This document shows positions 10,361-22,029 of a stretch of DNA of 64,000 nt, in pieces. Position numbers and translations under genes: made by a program. Position 1 is the first letter of the stretch, and each line of letters starts with the position of its first letter. Location: the NCBI GenBank assembly GCA_016617785.1, contig JADILM010000001.1:1674001-1738000 (forward strand), in the 5' to 3' direction. Source of the DNA: Sporobolomyces roseus. Its lineage: Eukaryota > Basidiomycota > Microbotryomycetes > Sporidiobolales > Sporidiobolaceae. Below the pieces are notes generated by a model that saw only the letters and a list, made by a program, of their open reading frames with translations, was not told where the DNA came from and made no database searches.

Positions 10361-13072
10361 ATGAGCTCATCACATAGACCACACCTAGTAGATCCACCTT
10401 CGACCTCTAGTTTACGCGCCGAACTTCGAGTCGCCGTTTTTTCTCTCCTCGACCGAAATCTCTCTCAATCTTCAAGATGGGCAGCACAACTACTACAAGC
10501 TCTACCTCGGGAGATCACTGAACATTCAGAGGATGAAGAGGAGGAGGAAGAACCAGAACAGCATCACGTACACTTCCGAACTTCGACTCCAGTTAAATCA
10601 ACTTCAAATTCTCTCCTTCAACATCCTCAAGTTGCCAACTTGATTGCTCGTTCTCCTCTGATAGCATCTCGTCGTGAAGGGGGAGGAGGAGGAGCGAGAC
10701 CAAGGGACAGTGTAGGAAGCGTCATGTCGATCGGACCTGCTTCTTCTCCTGCCGTTCCACTTCACGATCAACGACAAAGCAATGACGAAGACCTCGATCA
10801 ATCAATGCGACCTTCGACGAGCTCGACGAACCTACGCGGAGACGGGACAGCACGGAAGAGGAAGAGGGAATGGATTAGGAGAGACGAGAACGAACAAGAC
10901 GATTATTTACTCGGATTGAGTTTCGTCAGGAACCATGAGATGCTGAGGGCAGCTCACTGTCTCGAACGATGTAGAGGTTCCAGAGCTAGATGGTTGAGGT
11001 GTTATTCGAAGTTCTTAGTAAGTCAAGCGCTTTCACTCCAAGCTAGACAATGCAGATTTCGAAGTAGCTGACTTGCAAACAACGTAACAGGCTGGAGAGA
11101 AACGAGCGATAGAGGATGCAGGAGAACCTCTAGGACAGAAAGACCTGCGGCCACCGAAGAACCCTTACTCGCAAGAGCTGCTAGAGGAGATGTCGAAATG
11201 GGAACCAGATTTCATCAATCAAGATGGTTACCTACTGTATCTGTGAGTTTCACTCCTCTAACGCGGTCCGCAGATCCGGCCACTGACTCTGTCAACACGG
11301 TCCGACTTGGCTGCAGAAAAGCGATTCTACTTCTTTCACTTCCTCCCGTTCCACCTTCATCACATTCCCGTCACCCTCAACAAACCGATCAGACTCCCTC
11401 ACATCCTTCCGACGATATCCGATTAGCTGCTCTCGACCTACTGGTGCAATCCGTCAAGCTCGAACCTTACAACTGGTCTGCCTGGACGAAAATCGCAAGT
11501 TGTCTCGAGGGTCCCGAAGAAGTAAGCCTCCTGTTTCCTTCCATTCTCACCAAGCATGATCAGTCCTTACGCCTTGTTCTGATACAGCTCGAAGCGACGA
11601 TGCCCTTCTTACCCGACTGCTATCCTCTCCTATTCTTCTACGTTCACTGCACTCTCGAGATTCACTCGGCAGGAGAAAAGCTCCATTCCATCCTCGACGA
11701 GCTAGAAGCGGTCTTTCCGCGATCGAGTGCTCAACCTCAGGACGCACCGGAAGATGGGGAAGATTTTCATCTGAGGGAAGCGCGAGATGGAGACGCAGAC
11801 GAAGGAGGTTGTTCGATCATCAAGGGATTGAGAGCTCTCGTCTACTACCATATTCGAGGTACGCTTAGTATACCTGTCACTATGCCTACTCAGCTGTTGC
11901 GATTACTGACTCGTCTGTGTCTGATCTGATGGTGTGCAGATTTCGACGAGTCCTCGCTTGTTTTCGAGTCACTTCAGAAATCGGATCCCTACAGAATAGA
12001 AGATGTCGACATCTTGTCGAATATACTTTATGTCTCCGAGAAACGAGCAGAATTAGCAAAGTTGGCACAAGATTATGTTCAAGTAGAGAGGATGAGACCT
12101 GAAGTTTGTTGTCTCGTCGGTAAGCTTACCTTTCACTCCTCGGCCTCTAGCTTATTTCGTCGGGACGATACTTACCGGCCTTGTCTTTCGTTGACAGGCA
12201 ATTACTATTCGCTGAGAAGAGATCACGAGAAAGCGATCGTCTACTTCCGAAGAGCGCTCAAATTGGATCGAGGCTACCTCTCAGCGTGGACTCTCATGGG
12301 ACACGAGTACATCGAGATCAAGAACACGAACGCTGCTATCGCTTCTTATCGTCGAGCAGTCGGTGAGCAACCTCGTTTCGTTTTCGATCGCTCTGAACCC
12401 GAGACTGACCACCTATTCTCTCACCTGCGATCATAGATGTCAACCGCAAGGACTACCGAGCGTGGTACGGACTGGGACAGACTTACGAGTTGCTGGGAGA
12501 ATCATTCTACGCTTTGAACTACTATCGAAGAGCGACTGGATTGAGACCTTACGATCCTCGTATGTGGGCAGCACTGGCAGGTTGCTACGAGAAGCTGAAG
12601 AAGTGCGTTCTTCCTCTCGTTCTTCTGTTTCGTCCTAAACTAATTCTCCCTTTTCTTTCTCGCTAGAATTCCCGATGCTATTCAATGCTATCAACGAGCT
12701 CTCGTCGCTTCCGATCCACCTTCTGGCGACATCGATCTCCTTCTTCGAATCGGACGACTCTACTCAGCTCTGCCACCCACCGAAACGGATGCTGATCGCT
12801 CGACTCGCTCTGCTTCGTACTATCAAAGAGCCTTGCTCGTCGGTCTCGATCAAGGGATGAGCGCAGCAGAGTTGATGAAGATCTACGTCTGGTTGGCGAA
12901 ATGGGAGATGAACAAGGAGCGAGTGAGGTTGAAAGGGATCGAAGGAGGGAAAGGAGGGGATCTCGAAAAGGCCGAAACGTATCTCAGGGTTGTCGAGAGC
13001 GTACAAGAAGGGAAGGAGGAAGCAAAGGTTCTCTTGAAGGAACTCGAGGTGTTGATGTTGAGTAGGGAATAG
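10361..13072 (+). CDS. CDC23: Anaphase-promoting complex subunit 8 (Cdc23), TPR protein
   Basis: A structural TPR subunit of the APC/C ubiquitin ligase that drives the metaphase-anaphase transition. ATG at 10361, TAG at 13070-13072, with at least seven exons. Exon 1 ends at 11017, and the joint restores [14 protein letters not shown], typical of APC8. Tandem TPR helices follow: [15 protein letters not shown], then [74 protein letters not shown] and [10 protein letters not shown]. The spacing of these motifs and the long acidic or Ser-rich insert after the first ~40 residues fit a fungal Cdc23. The C-terminus ([10 protein letters not shown]...LKELEVLML) is helical. I am confident of the family; small exons between 11.2 and 12.0 kb are less certain in their borders. 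Confidence 0.9.
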
Positions 13073-13262
13073 TTGAAATCGCTTGAGAGTGGAGACTTGA
13101 ATTGGCTCACGCGCGTTCTTCTCTCTTGTCTTCCCCTGAGAGCGGTCTGTACTGAAAGAAGTGTCTATCGTATAGCGTAAGGACGGAACGGGAACGGGAA
13201 CAAGTCGCGGAAACAGAGACAGGAACGGAATATCGTATCGACTACTAGCAGGTCCTTTTGCT

Positions 13263-14287
13263 TCATCTCCTTGAAGTGCGGTTCTTCTCGGCTTCCCAAT
13301 CTTTCTTGTTGAGACTGTAGATCTGTGCCGTGCGACGAGAGATGGCAGCAGGAGGCGGACCGGTGACCCAGACCTCGATTTGACGGAACTGTCCTTTCTC
13401 TTTGAAGGTCTTCATCGTACCATCGGTGCATTGGTGGGTGTACGTCTCGCTGTCGCTTTTCCAACGGAAGTACTCCTCCCCGTAGATTATCTGAAACGGG
13501 AGCTATGAGCGACTTTGAGATGCGTATGATTCAGATGAGCTCGTTTCGTACTTTGCTTTCTGGCTTTTCCTTCTTCATCTCGTCGAGATGTTCGCGGATC
13601 GTGCTGATGTAGTCGGCGTGGTCGGTCGAATGGTGATGATAGCGGTAGGTGGTGGTCTTGCCGGCCGAAGGGTCGTACTCGTCCGCTGTTTCTTCGAGTT
13701 CTCCTCCACGTTCCCATCGAAGCCAACGACCAAAGGGACTTCTCCTGAATTGCAGTCGACCGGATTTACCGATGACTCTAGTCTGCAGCCAACCAGAGAG
13801 AGTCAGCCACACTCGACAGAACGATGAAGATTGACAACGAACATTTTCCTTCGTTTCCTCGAGAGACTTGACGAGCAAAGCCGTGTCGATAAGGACTTTC
13901 TCACGCTTCGGATCACATACTCGGATATCAGAGCGGAGTGGCGCTTGCACATTGGTGGTGATAGAGACCTTGTCCTGAGAATCCAGAATCTGCTGTATCC
14001 ATTCTCTGTCTCTGTGGTAATACCTCATCCAGTCACCACCGATTTGCACAAACGGGACATTGTGGTGGAGTCTCAGCTATTGACGCGGAAGGAGTAAGCT
14101 CGGGGGGCGCAAAGAAGAAGAAGTGGTTCGCGCTCACCGGGCTTTGGAGAATTTGCGACAGCGTTGATTCATATCCATGACCCGAGGTCGTACCGCGCCC
14201 TGATTCTTCCCAAACTACCCGCAGTGTGAACCTTGTGCAATTGAGATCGTGGCGGATAGATGGGTCGATGTTCAGCGAAATAGACAT
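13263..14287 (-). CDS. Unrecognised protein, minus strand
   Basis: Start ATG at 14287 (MSISLNIDPSIRHDLN). Exon 1 ends QILQSP with a GTGAGC donor; the next exon begins LRLHHNVPFVQIGGDW in phase, and later exons hold QTRVIGKSGRLQFRRS and DDEYDP-like acidic then THE-rich text. The last exon starts IIYGEEYFRWKSD and ends at a TGA at 13263-13265. Total about 290 aa. No signal peptide or membrane segment is seen. The mix of beta-type segments (FRQIEVWVTGPPP) does not match a family I recognise. A perfect CACCACGTGGTG palindrome sits 85 bp upstream of this start. The gene is supported by in-phase splicing only. Confidence 0.5.
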
Positions 14288-14371
14288 TGTAAGCGTACAG
14301 GCGCAGAAGGAAGAGCAAGAGCTGGAGCAGAGTTGGAGGGTCGTTGTGTCTCCATCAATCTCCTCGGTAGA

Positions 14372-14383
14372 CACCACGTGGTG
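14372..14383. promoter_or_regulatory. Perfect 12-bp palindrome with CACGTG core (E-box)
   Basis: CACCACGTGGTG is a perfect palindrome around the CACGTG core bound by fungal bHLH factors such as Cbf1/Pho4 types. It lies 85 bp upstream of the start codon at 14287. Function is inferred from the motif and position. Confidence 0.4.
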
Positions 14384-14474
14384 AAGATCCGGTGAAGGTC
14401 TGAATGGAACTCTTGGATTTGAGGAAAGCAGCGTGGGAGGCGGCTACAGAGAGTGGAGAAAGTGGGTCAAATCC

Positions 14475-14698
14475 GATGTCGTCCCGCATTATCCAGTTCT
14501 CTCGATAAGCTGCTTGAAGGTAAGCGACGACTGCGAGAGCGAGTAATCCCGCTGTGACCTCCATTACTCGTCTTCTCTTCGTTCGTCGACCTTGCGACTG
14601 GCCAAGCGGGATTGAGCGAGTGGTCCGCGTACTTTGAGAGCAAGGACAGTACGAGTCCCAACAAGAAAGTACTCGACCTCGCTTGTGACCTCGTTTGT
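14475..14698 (-). pseudogene. Fragment of CWH43, rearranged, downstream of the intact gene
   Basis: 14499-14696 matches 17096-17298 inside CWH43 on the same strand; translated, both read ARSSTFLLGLVLSLL, HSLNP and RSTNEEKT with scattered changes. Next to it, 14476-14494 matches 17388-17406 (18 of 19 bases by eye), which in the intact gene lies on the other side of the main block. The fragment therefore joins two parts of the gene in the wrong order, as at the junction of a head-to-tail repeat. It has no start and no full frame, so it is a relic rather than a gene. Rough identity over the main block is 80-85%. Confidence 0.75.
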
Positions 14699-14826
14699 AG
14701 GTTTGCGACGAGATAGCCTTCCAATAGAGAAGCCGAAAGACACGAACGACGAGGTTGACGAGGGGAGAAACGGAGTCGAGCAAAGACTGACATTCTAAAG
14801 TGAACTCACTGACAGATTGAGATATT

Positions 14827-17800
14827 CTACATAGTTTTACATTCCTCCTCGGCCTTATCCAGCCTATCCTTCGCTCTCCTCGCTCTTTCACGCTCCGCGA
14901 CGGATTCCTCCAGAAAGTACCTCGCAGCTTGTTTCTTGTCTCCTTGGAGTTCCTTCTGTTCATAGTCGTCCGGATGAGTCTCGAGTGAAATGAAGAAATG
15001 ACCTCGAATGCCGGAACCGGATAATTTGGCAGGGAAGCGAAGAGAGGGCGGAAGGTATTGCGAAGGAACGGTTCGTGTACCGTCGAGATCGGGAGAGGTC
15101 GAGAGGGAAGAATGCGAAGGTATAGGAGCGGGATTGAGCCTGAGATGAGCCGCCATCTGTTCGAGTGGTACAGCTTCGACCTGTTCTTGTACTGGTACTG
15201 CCTCGTTCGACAGCGTTCCTTCGATTTCTCGTTCCTCTTCTTCTGGAGTTAGAGGGATCTGTAGTCGAATAGAAGGAGGATTGATAGTCCAAGGTGATCC
15301 GGGAGCGCCTTTGTAAGGAACGACGAATTTGCCGATTTGGATTTCGGTGTCGGTGATCGATGGTTGAGAACCTCGGTTGAGACGAGCATATCCGATACGA
15401 CTACAAACGAGATAGTGAGGTCAGCGCAGTAGTGCTAAGTCGGGCAAAGCCCGAAGGAGGACGAACTGGAGACCTCGGTAGAGGATGTATTGACACCATC
15501 GATCCGTATCCGAAGGCTGCCGAGGAACGCTCGAGTCAGCAGAAAAGTAGTACTAGCTCAAGACCTCCGACTCACATCGATATCGAACATTCTCCCGTCC
15601 TCTACGAGGAGTTTGTACGGTGACGGTCGATCAGCATGAGGAAGCGTAACCACGTAGCCTAAAACAGAGCGAGTATGAGCATGAGTGAGCGAAAGGATGA
15701 GAGAGGGCGTACCGAGGAAGATAGCTGGATTTGGCCATCTCGCACTCATCAATTCTCCCAACTTTCGACTCTGCAATTCACGATCCAGGGGATCCTCCTC
15801 TTGACCATTGTGGGAAACAACAACGTCTACTTCGGTACCATACACATCGAGAGTCGCAAAGATAGCTGGAGCGAGTTCACCGTTCGGCGAAGGGAGGAGA
15901 TGGTGAGAGCTCGAGAGAATCGGGAACTTCGAGATGAGGGCAGTTCCCCAAGTATTCTTGTGAGGTGAAGGCCCTAGATCGACGTAAGGCATGCCAAGAG
16001 TCTCGGACATGTATTGAGTGCTGTGAACGTTGAAACGGTGAGGATCATCGCTCGCAACGGGTCAAATCGGAGAGAGCGTAACTTACATGTCTCGATTTCC
16101 TCCTACGATTCGATGAACATCGCTTTCAAGCAGACCTATAACATCGATCTCAGCATCTCTAACGATTTGAGCCATTCTTCTCTGACTCTCCCACATCCTG
16201 TAAATGGGTCAAGCTCTCTATCAGCTTGATCCTTCCCGCAAGTCGTGAGCAAACAGGAGAAGGTGGACTCACTTTCCGTCCAAACCAAAGTGCACTGTCC
16301 AGATCGCAGCCGAGATCACCCTATTCTCCGGATCATTCGATCTGATAACGTTCGCCCATAACGTATGATACCTCCATCCCGAGATCGCCAATGAAGCAAA
16401 CACGATCACCAAGAAAGCGAACGAGACGTGCCTCCTCATCGTCCGTGACGGGGTCTGTGAGCCGACGAGGTTGTTCCGTCGAGTTTGGAAAGGGTAAAGT
16501 CCGACACCGATAAGGAGCATCGTTGAACCAAGGACGAGATCCATTCGTTCTCGGAAAGTGTTACCGCCAGGGACGAATGCGTAAGCGACTGCGAAAGTTG
16601 ATGCGAGAACCAATAACGAGTAGACGAAGAAAGCGAGGAAGAAGCTCGAGGGGGTCGAGGTGTGGTTCAGTATCGATGAGAGGTAGAGGGGGAAGATGAA
16701 GGTCGAATAGGCACCGAGGAGGAGAGCTGGGAGGTAAGAGAACCAACTTGTTTGGGAGTAGGTAAGAGTCGCGCATACCCACGCGAAGAGGAGAGAGATG
16801 GGTGAAGTGGAAAGCCGACGAGAGAGAGTGGGCGAGATGAAGGGAAGTAGAATGCCGAGGGAGAGTGCGAGGATCGTCAAGGCTCCGTGAGGAACGTTGT
16901 GAGGTCCAGAAGTAGGATAACCGTTGAAGGACCAAGCAATAGTCGTTCCAGTATCGGTGTAGAGTAGGACAAGGAGGAAGAAGAGACCTCCAAATCCGAA
17001 ACATGAAGCGATTCCTGATCCGAAAGGAGGTCGAAGAGGAATATCGTACGATTTCTTCTTCTCCTTCTTCGCCGTCGTCGAGGTGACTGGAGCTAGCTCT
17101 CGTCGATAAGCTGCTTGTAAGTAAGCGACGATTGCGAGAGCGAGTCCAATTCCGTTGTAACCTCCATTGTTCGTTTTTTCTTCGTTCGTCGACCGAACGA
17201 ATGGCCAAACGGGATTGAGCGAATGATTCGCATACTTCGCCAATAGCGACAGCACCAATCCCAACAAGAAAGTACTCGACCTCGCTTGTAACCTCGTTGA
17301 ATCCTTCCTCACTTTCCACCAATCCGCAACTTTCCCCATTGTCCCTAGTGCTAATCCGATCGATAACATACTCAATCTCCTCAATCCATGTCCTCCCGCA
17401 TTATCCGGCTCATCAGGTAACCACCTCGAAGCGATTCCGACGAGTAAGCCGAAATTGCCGAAAGAAGGGAGTGAGAAGAGTTCTTGAAGAGGAGGGAGGA
17501 TGAGGAGAGCGGGAGAGAGGATCGAGAATAAGAGGACTTCGAGACCGCTTAGACCCATACTCCAGACCGAAGAATAGAATATCATCGGTCCGAGTGCGGT
17601 CAGAGTGGACCAGAAGAGGTAGGAAAGGTAGATGTCGGAAAGAGTTGCGAGTTTGCGAGATTGTAGGAAGAAGGTCGAGGGGAAGTGAGGAGAGCTTGAT
17701 TGAATGGGGATGGTCGATTTGTGCGAGTGGAGTTCGAGGGAGATAGGAGAAGAGGAAGAGGTTTCGTCTTGGTTTTTGAAATCGGTGATGAAGACTGAAT

Positions 17801-18600
17801 CGAACGAAACGTCGAGAATGATCAGGGACCATTCGAAGAGAGCGTAGATCGAGTACGCTCCCGCTATCCGATGAACTTTGTGTTGGAGGTAGTAGTAGAC
17901 GAGGGGAACAAGAGTTGCGAAGAACAAGATTGCGAGAACTTTTCGGATTCGTCGAGAAGGAGAGGAAGCGGGGGAGAGGAGGGTATGCGTGATCATGTAC
18001 GGAAGATTGAGGACGATGTAGAGAACCATGAAGATATCGTGAGTGTCCCCATTATCCGACGAAGTAATAAACACCCATCCAGCACAACTTAACGTCCTCG
18101 CTACACTAACTCCTGCCAGTATTGAAGGTATCCAGCTTGTAGGTTTCGTCTGTCGTTGTACGAAGTAGGATAAGAGGATGAGGAGGAATCGAGGACCCGA
18201 AGTGAGTGCGATGAGGATTTGGAAGATGTTTCTTTCTGGGTAGAAGTCTCCGATCGTTGCGGAAACTGAGGGAAACCATTCGTAAGGGTATTGGTAGTAT
18301 TGATTCTTGACTATACGGTGGTAGTGAAGGCGAAGACCGACGATGAGGGCGGTCGAGAAGGCAACTGAATGAAAGTGGGAAAGGGGAATTAGCTTGTTTG
18401 CAGTACGAGAGAGGAGGGCTGGGCTTACGAGTTGACAAGAGGGTATGTATACGAGCTAGAGAGACTGCAGCTGTCTGTAAGAGCGAGAACGAGGGATTAG
18501 AATGCCGAGAGCGGGGGAGAAGGATCGACAAAGAGAAAGGGGAGAGGGAACTCACAGACAGTCGTAGCTGTTGAGGTATAGCCTGATTCCCCTCTCCCAT
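14827..18600 (-). CDS. CWH43: CWH43: GPI-anchor ceramide remodelling protein
   Basis: Multi-pass ER membrane protein needed to place ceramide in GPI anchors. Start ATG at 18600 (MGEGNQAIPQQLR), stop at 14827-14829. The N-terminal Frag1/PGAP2-like domain is clear: YEWFPSVSATIGDFYPERN followed by IFQILIALTSGPRF. Many hydrophobic segments fill the large exon 16269-18074. The C-terminal third is an endonuclease/exonuclease/phosphatase-like domain: VIGLLESD (acidic catalytic-type residue), HRIVGGNRDM, then WGTALISKFPIL and VVSHNGQEEDPLDRE. This two-part structure is that of yeast Cwh43; length (~1,000 aa) also fits. It is divergently oriented to CTU1, with 275 bp between the starts. A rearranged piece of this gene lies just beyond the stop. 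Confidence 0.92.
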
Positions 18601-18791
18601 CACCCGATATCCCTTCTGAGTTGAAATTGTCGATTCGAGCGTTGAATGAGAGAGAGAAAGCAAAACAAGACTTTCGGAGAACGCAAGGTCGGTCTGACAG
18701 GGGAAGCTTCTCCTCTTCAACTTTCGCTCTTGCCTTTCTGGACTACGAACGCTCATTCTGCAGCGACGACACCTCTCTCGACGAGCCCGTA

Positions 18792-18812
18792 AAAAAGTTT
18801 GCGAAACTTTTT
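18792..18812. promoter_or_regulatory. Perfect palindrome AAAAAGTTT-GCG-AAACTTTTT in a bidirectional promoter
   Basis: Nine-base arms flank GCG between the divergent starts of CWH43 (18600) and CTU1 (18876). The core GTTTGCGAAAC recurs in other intergenic regions of this window. It may be a binding site for a dimeric factor or a bidirectional promoter element; this is inferred. Confidence 0.4.
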
Positions 18813-18875
18813 CGACTTTTCCAGAGCGAACTCGCTTGATCTCTTACCTCCACCTCTACCTCCATCACTCGCACG

Positions 18876-20893
18876 ATGGCGCCATGCTCCTTATGCCCCT
18901 CCTCTAATCAACGACGAGCGATCCTCCGACGACCCAAGACGCTTCAACCAGTATGCAAAGAATGTTTCTTTGAAGTATTTGAAACTGAAGTACACCACAC
19001 GATTATGGGGTACGGACAGGCTGAACAATCAGATAAGAGGAAAGGTAAAGCTGTACAGAGGCAGGCGGAACAGGGGGAGGAGGAGGGAGAGGAAGTACCG
19101 AAGAAGGTTTTGTTCAGGAGAGGTGAGAGAGTCGCGATTGGAGCTTCAGGAGGTAAAGGTGAGCTGGCTATCTTTTTCAAATGCCCTGAAGTGCAGGCGT
19201 CGAGCAAAATGACGGGAAGGGAGGGTCAGGACACGTAGATTGGCAGAATGTGGCAACGAAGGGTCCTTCGGGAGGAGAGGACGAGGTTGGACGAGGCTAG
19301 GATGCTTTCAGGCTGGTCGATACACTGCCATTAGAAGCTCCCACTTGCTGGAGGAGAGGAAAGAGAGGTCGTTGCCTCGCAGCTAGCCAATCTGATCTCG
19401 GCTCTCGCAAAAACTGACTGTTTCTACTTTTGCTTCTGACAGATTCGACTGTACTCGCCTACATCATGACATTACTCAACGAACGCTACGATTACGGTCT
19501 CGATCTATGCCTATTATCGATTGATGAAGGAATTAGTGGATATCGAGATGCTTCTCTCGACGTGAGTTCTCATGCTGTTCCATTCTGTTCAGCTTCACAT
19601 ACTGACACGTCCTTCGTCGCGTATAGACTGTCAAGCGGAACGCGGAACAGTATGGACTGCCTCTCAAGATCTTGTCATATTCAGAACTTTACGGAGGTTG
19701 GACAATGGATAAAGTCGTTGCGGAAGTAGGAAAGAAAGGGAACTGTGAGTCTTACCTCCGCCGTTACGTCTTTGGGAAGACTGTCGCTGATGGCGAAATG
19801 CGAGATAGGCACATATTGTGGTGTCTTCCGAAGACAGGCGCTCGATCGAGGTGCTCATATTCTCACGGTGGATCATATCGTTACGGGTCACAATGCGGAT
19901 GATGTGGCAGAGACTGTCCTCATGAACGGTATGTTTACGCTTGCTGCTTCTCTCTCTGGAAGAGGCTGACCATTTCACCTTCGCCTCGCAAAATTCTCTC
20001 TATCTGCCCTCAACCCACCTCCGTCACGTCAAACAGTACTCCGTGGTGATATCTCACGACTCGAACGATGTACAGCTATCACAACAGGAGGAGACGTCAA
20101 TCCTACACCGACGAACGATCCCTCATCTTCCGAACCTTCCGACCTCGAATCTCTCCTTCCTCGAACGATCAAACGATCAAAGCCGTTCAAGTATGCTTAT
20201 GAGAAGGAGATTGTCATGTATGCTTATTTCAAGGTCAGCATTCTCTTTCTCTCATCAATGTCGAAACGGAGCTGAGACTTTCGAAGGTTTGGCAGAAATT
20301 GGATTATCATTCGACTGAATGTATTTATGCTCCTACTGCTTATCGAGGATACGCGAGGGCTCTTGTGAAGGATCTGGAAGCTATTCGACCGAGTGCTATC
20401 GTTGATCTCGTAAGTCCTCATTCACGTTTGATTCATCCTCTACAGCCCTCATTCGAACGTTCCCCTCCCTCTGTACACCGCCTCACCATGTCGCCACGCG
20501 TCCTCAGCTCGGCCCGCGCTGTCTCAGCACTAATGAGGAGACAAGAACTGACGAGTCCACCCTCCTTGCAGATCTACTCGGGTGAAGCGATGGCAGCTTC
20601 ATTGAACTATCGAGGTCGACGAGCGGGAGGCGATCCAGACCCCAACGAACGAGCAAATGCTCCTCCAAAGAAGGGCATAACGAAGCCTTCCAAGAAAGGA
20701 GCGAAACAAGTCCAGCGTTCGTCGACTTCCCTCTCTTCCCCAAATCAAGTCGTCGAGCTGATGCCTCGTACTGAATGCAGAGAAATGCTCGAGGTGTCAA
20801 TCATTGTCGTCACAACCACTGTGTCAGGCTTGTATGCTGTTGGAGAGTCTGAACAAGGGAGTTGCGAAACTTGATTTGGAGGCTGCGAACTAG
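18876..20893 (+). CDS. CTU1: CTU1/NCS6: cytoplasmic tRNA 2-thiolation protein 1
   Basis: Catalytic subunit of the Ctu1-Ctu2 complex, which thiolates the wobble uridine of tRNA-Lys, -Glu and -Gln with sulfur relayed by Urm1. The N-terminal zinc pair is visible (MAPCSLC, CKEC). The PP-loop ATPase motif SGGKDST is split by the first intron: SGGK ends exon 1 (19158) and DSTVLAYIM opens exon 2 (19443). Next come [28 protein letters not shown] (the Cys pair) and [20 protein letters not shown], all diagnostic. The C-terminus holds a zinc ribbon (KCSRCQ...CQACML) and a TAG at 20891-20893. Intron 1 is 284 nt, several times longer than most introns here. Exon borders around 20.4-20.8 kb are less certain. 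Confidence 0.93.
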
Positions 20894-22029
20894 AGATTGC
20901 ATTCCATTCTTGCCTCGCCTTGATCGTCCGAAGAATACGAGAGCACTTCGAAATGCGATTCAGTCCTTCGAAGCTCAAACTCGCTCAAAGACAGAACCTT
21001 TCAAAAGCAGCACTTCACGAAATTTCGAAATCCGAATGATGAATCTTCTGCTCTTCACCAAACTTCGCTACTCAGCTTCAACCATCCATACTTGCTCACA
21101 GATCGATAGGACGTATCGCAGTCCCTCTGCGACCTCTCTGGACCAGGACGAATTGGCAAACAACAAACGAGATCAAGGGAAACATGAGCGAAACCTCGCT
21201 GTTAGAAGGCGAGACTTCCGTGTACTGGGTTGAAGCGATGTTTCAAGTTCTATGTGAGTCTTTCGGTGCCTCTCGTGAGCTGTGAGGGAGATAAACGGGG
21301 ATGTTGAGGGATAGCGGGAGACTCGAGTCCCATCGTCTACAGTTATGGCGCTTGAACACAGTAGCTCCTATCAGTGCACTGTATAATTCCAGCTGACTCT
21401 CCCTCCACTGTTCGCGACAGGCTATCGACTTCACGATCGCCGAAAACTCGCTTTTCGCTACGTTCCTCAGTTAACGCCGGCTCGATTCGACATGCTTTGG
21501 ATAAGCTATTCTACAGACCGATAATACACCGTGACGGTCTATCGGTCCCGAAGCGGAAGCGAGCCCAATCTGGTCTCGGATTCCCTTTATTCTTTGACGC
21601 TACGACCCTGCTTCGACCCTTTACAGGCTTCGGTTCCCTCTGACTCCTTCAGATCACCTTTCAAATGACTTCGACCGAGTGGCAAGGGCCTCTATCGTAC
21701 CTCGCGATACTGCTGCTCTGCTCTCGGATTCGATCAGGCCGTTTCCCCGACAACTCACGGTCTCGAGTGCGTCAAGTCGCTGGTGCACCCTTCTCGGAGC
21801 CTGATCCTCTCAAGTGGCGTGCAGGTTCCGCTCTCACACAAGGCTGCCTCGAGAAACGGAATTCGTTGGCCTCTCCTTCGAAATCTCATCGACCCGGGCA
21901 AAACATTGTTCTCCTTCTTTCTTCTATCTTCTCCTTCTTCCTCACGACACCTTCCTCCAACTTCTCATCCTCACGTCCTTCTTCGACTCCGCCTTCACAC
22001 AACTGCCGAAGTTCGACATACCAGCATCG
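20894..22029. other. Intergenic region, no gene seen
   Basis: About 1.1 kb between CTU1 and the first membrane-protein gene. Short open frames in all directions lack domains, shared phases or a paralogue in the window. The last ~150 bp are CT-rich, as expected for a basidiomycete promoter and leader. Confidence 0.45.
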
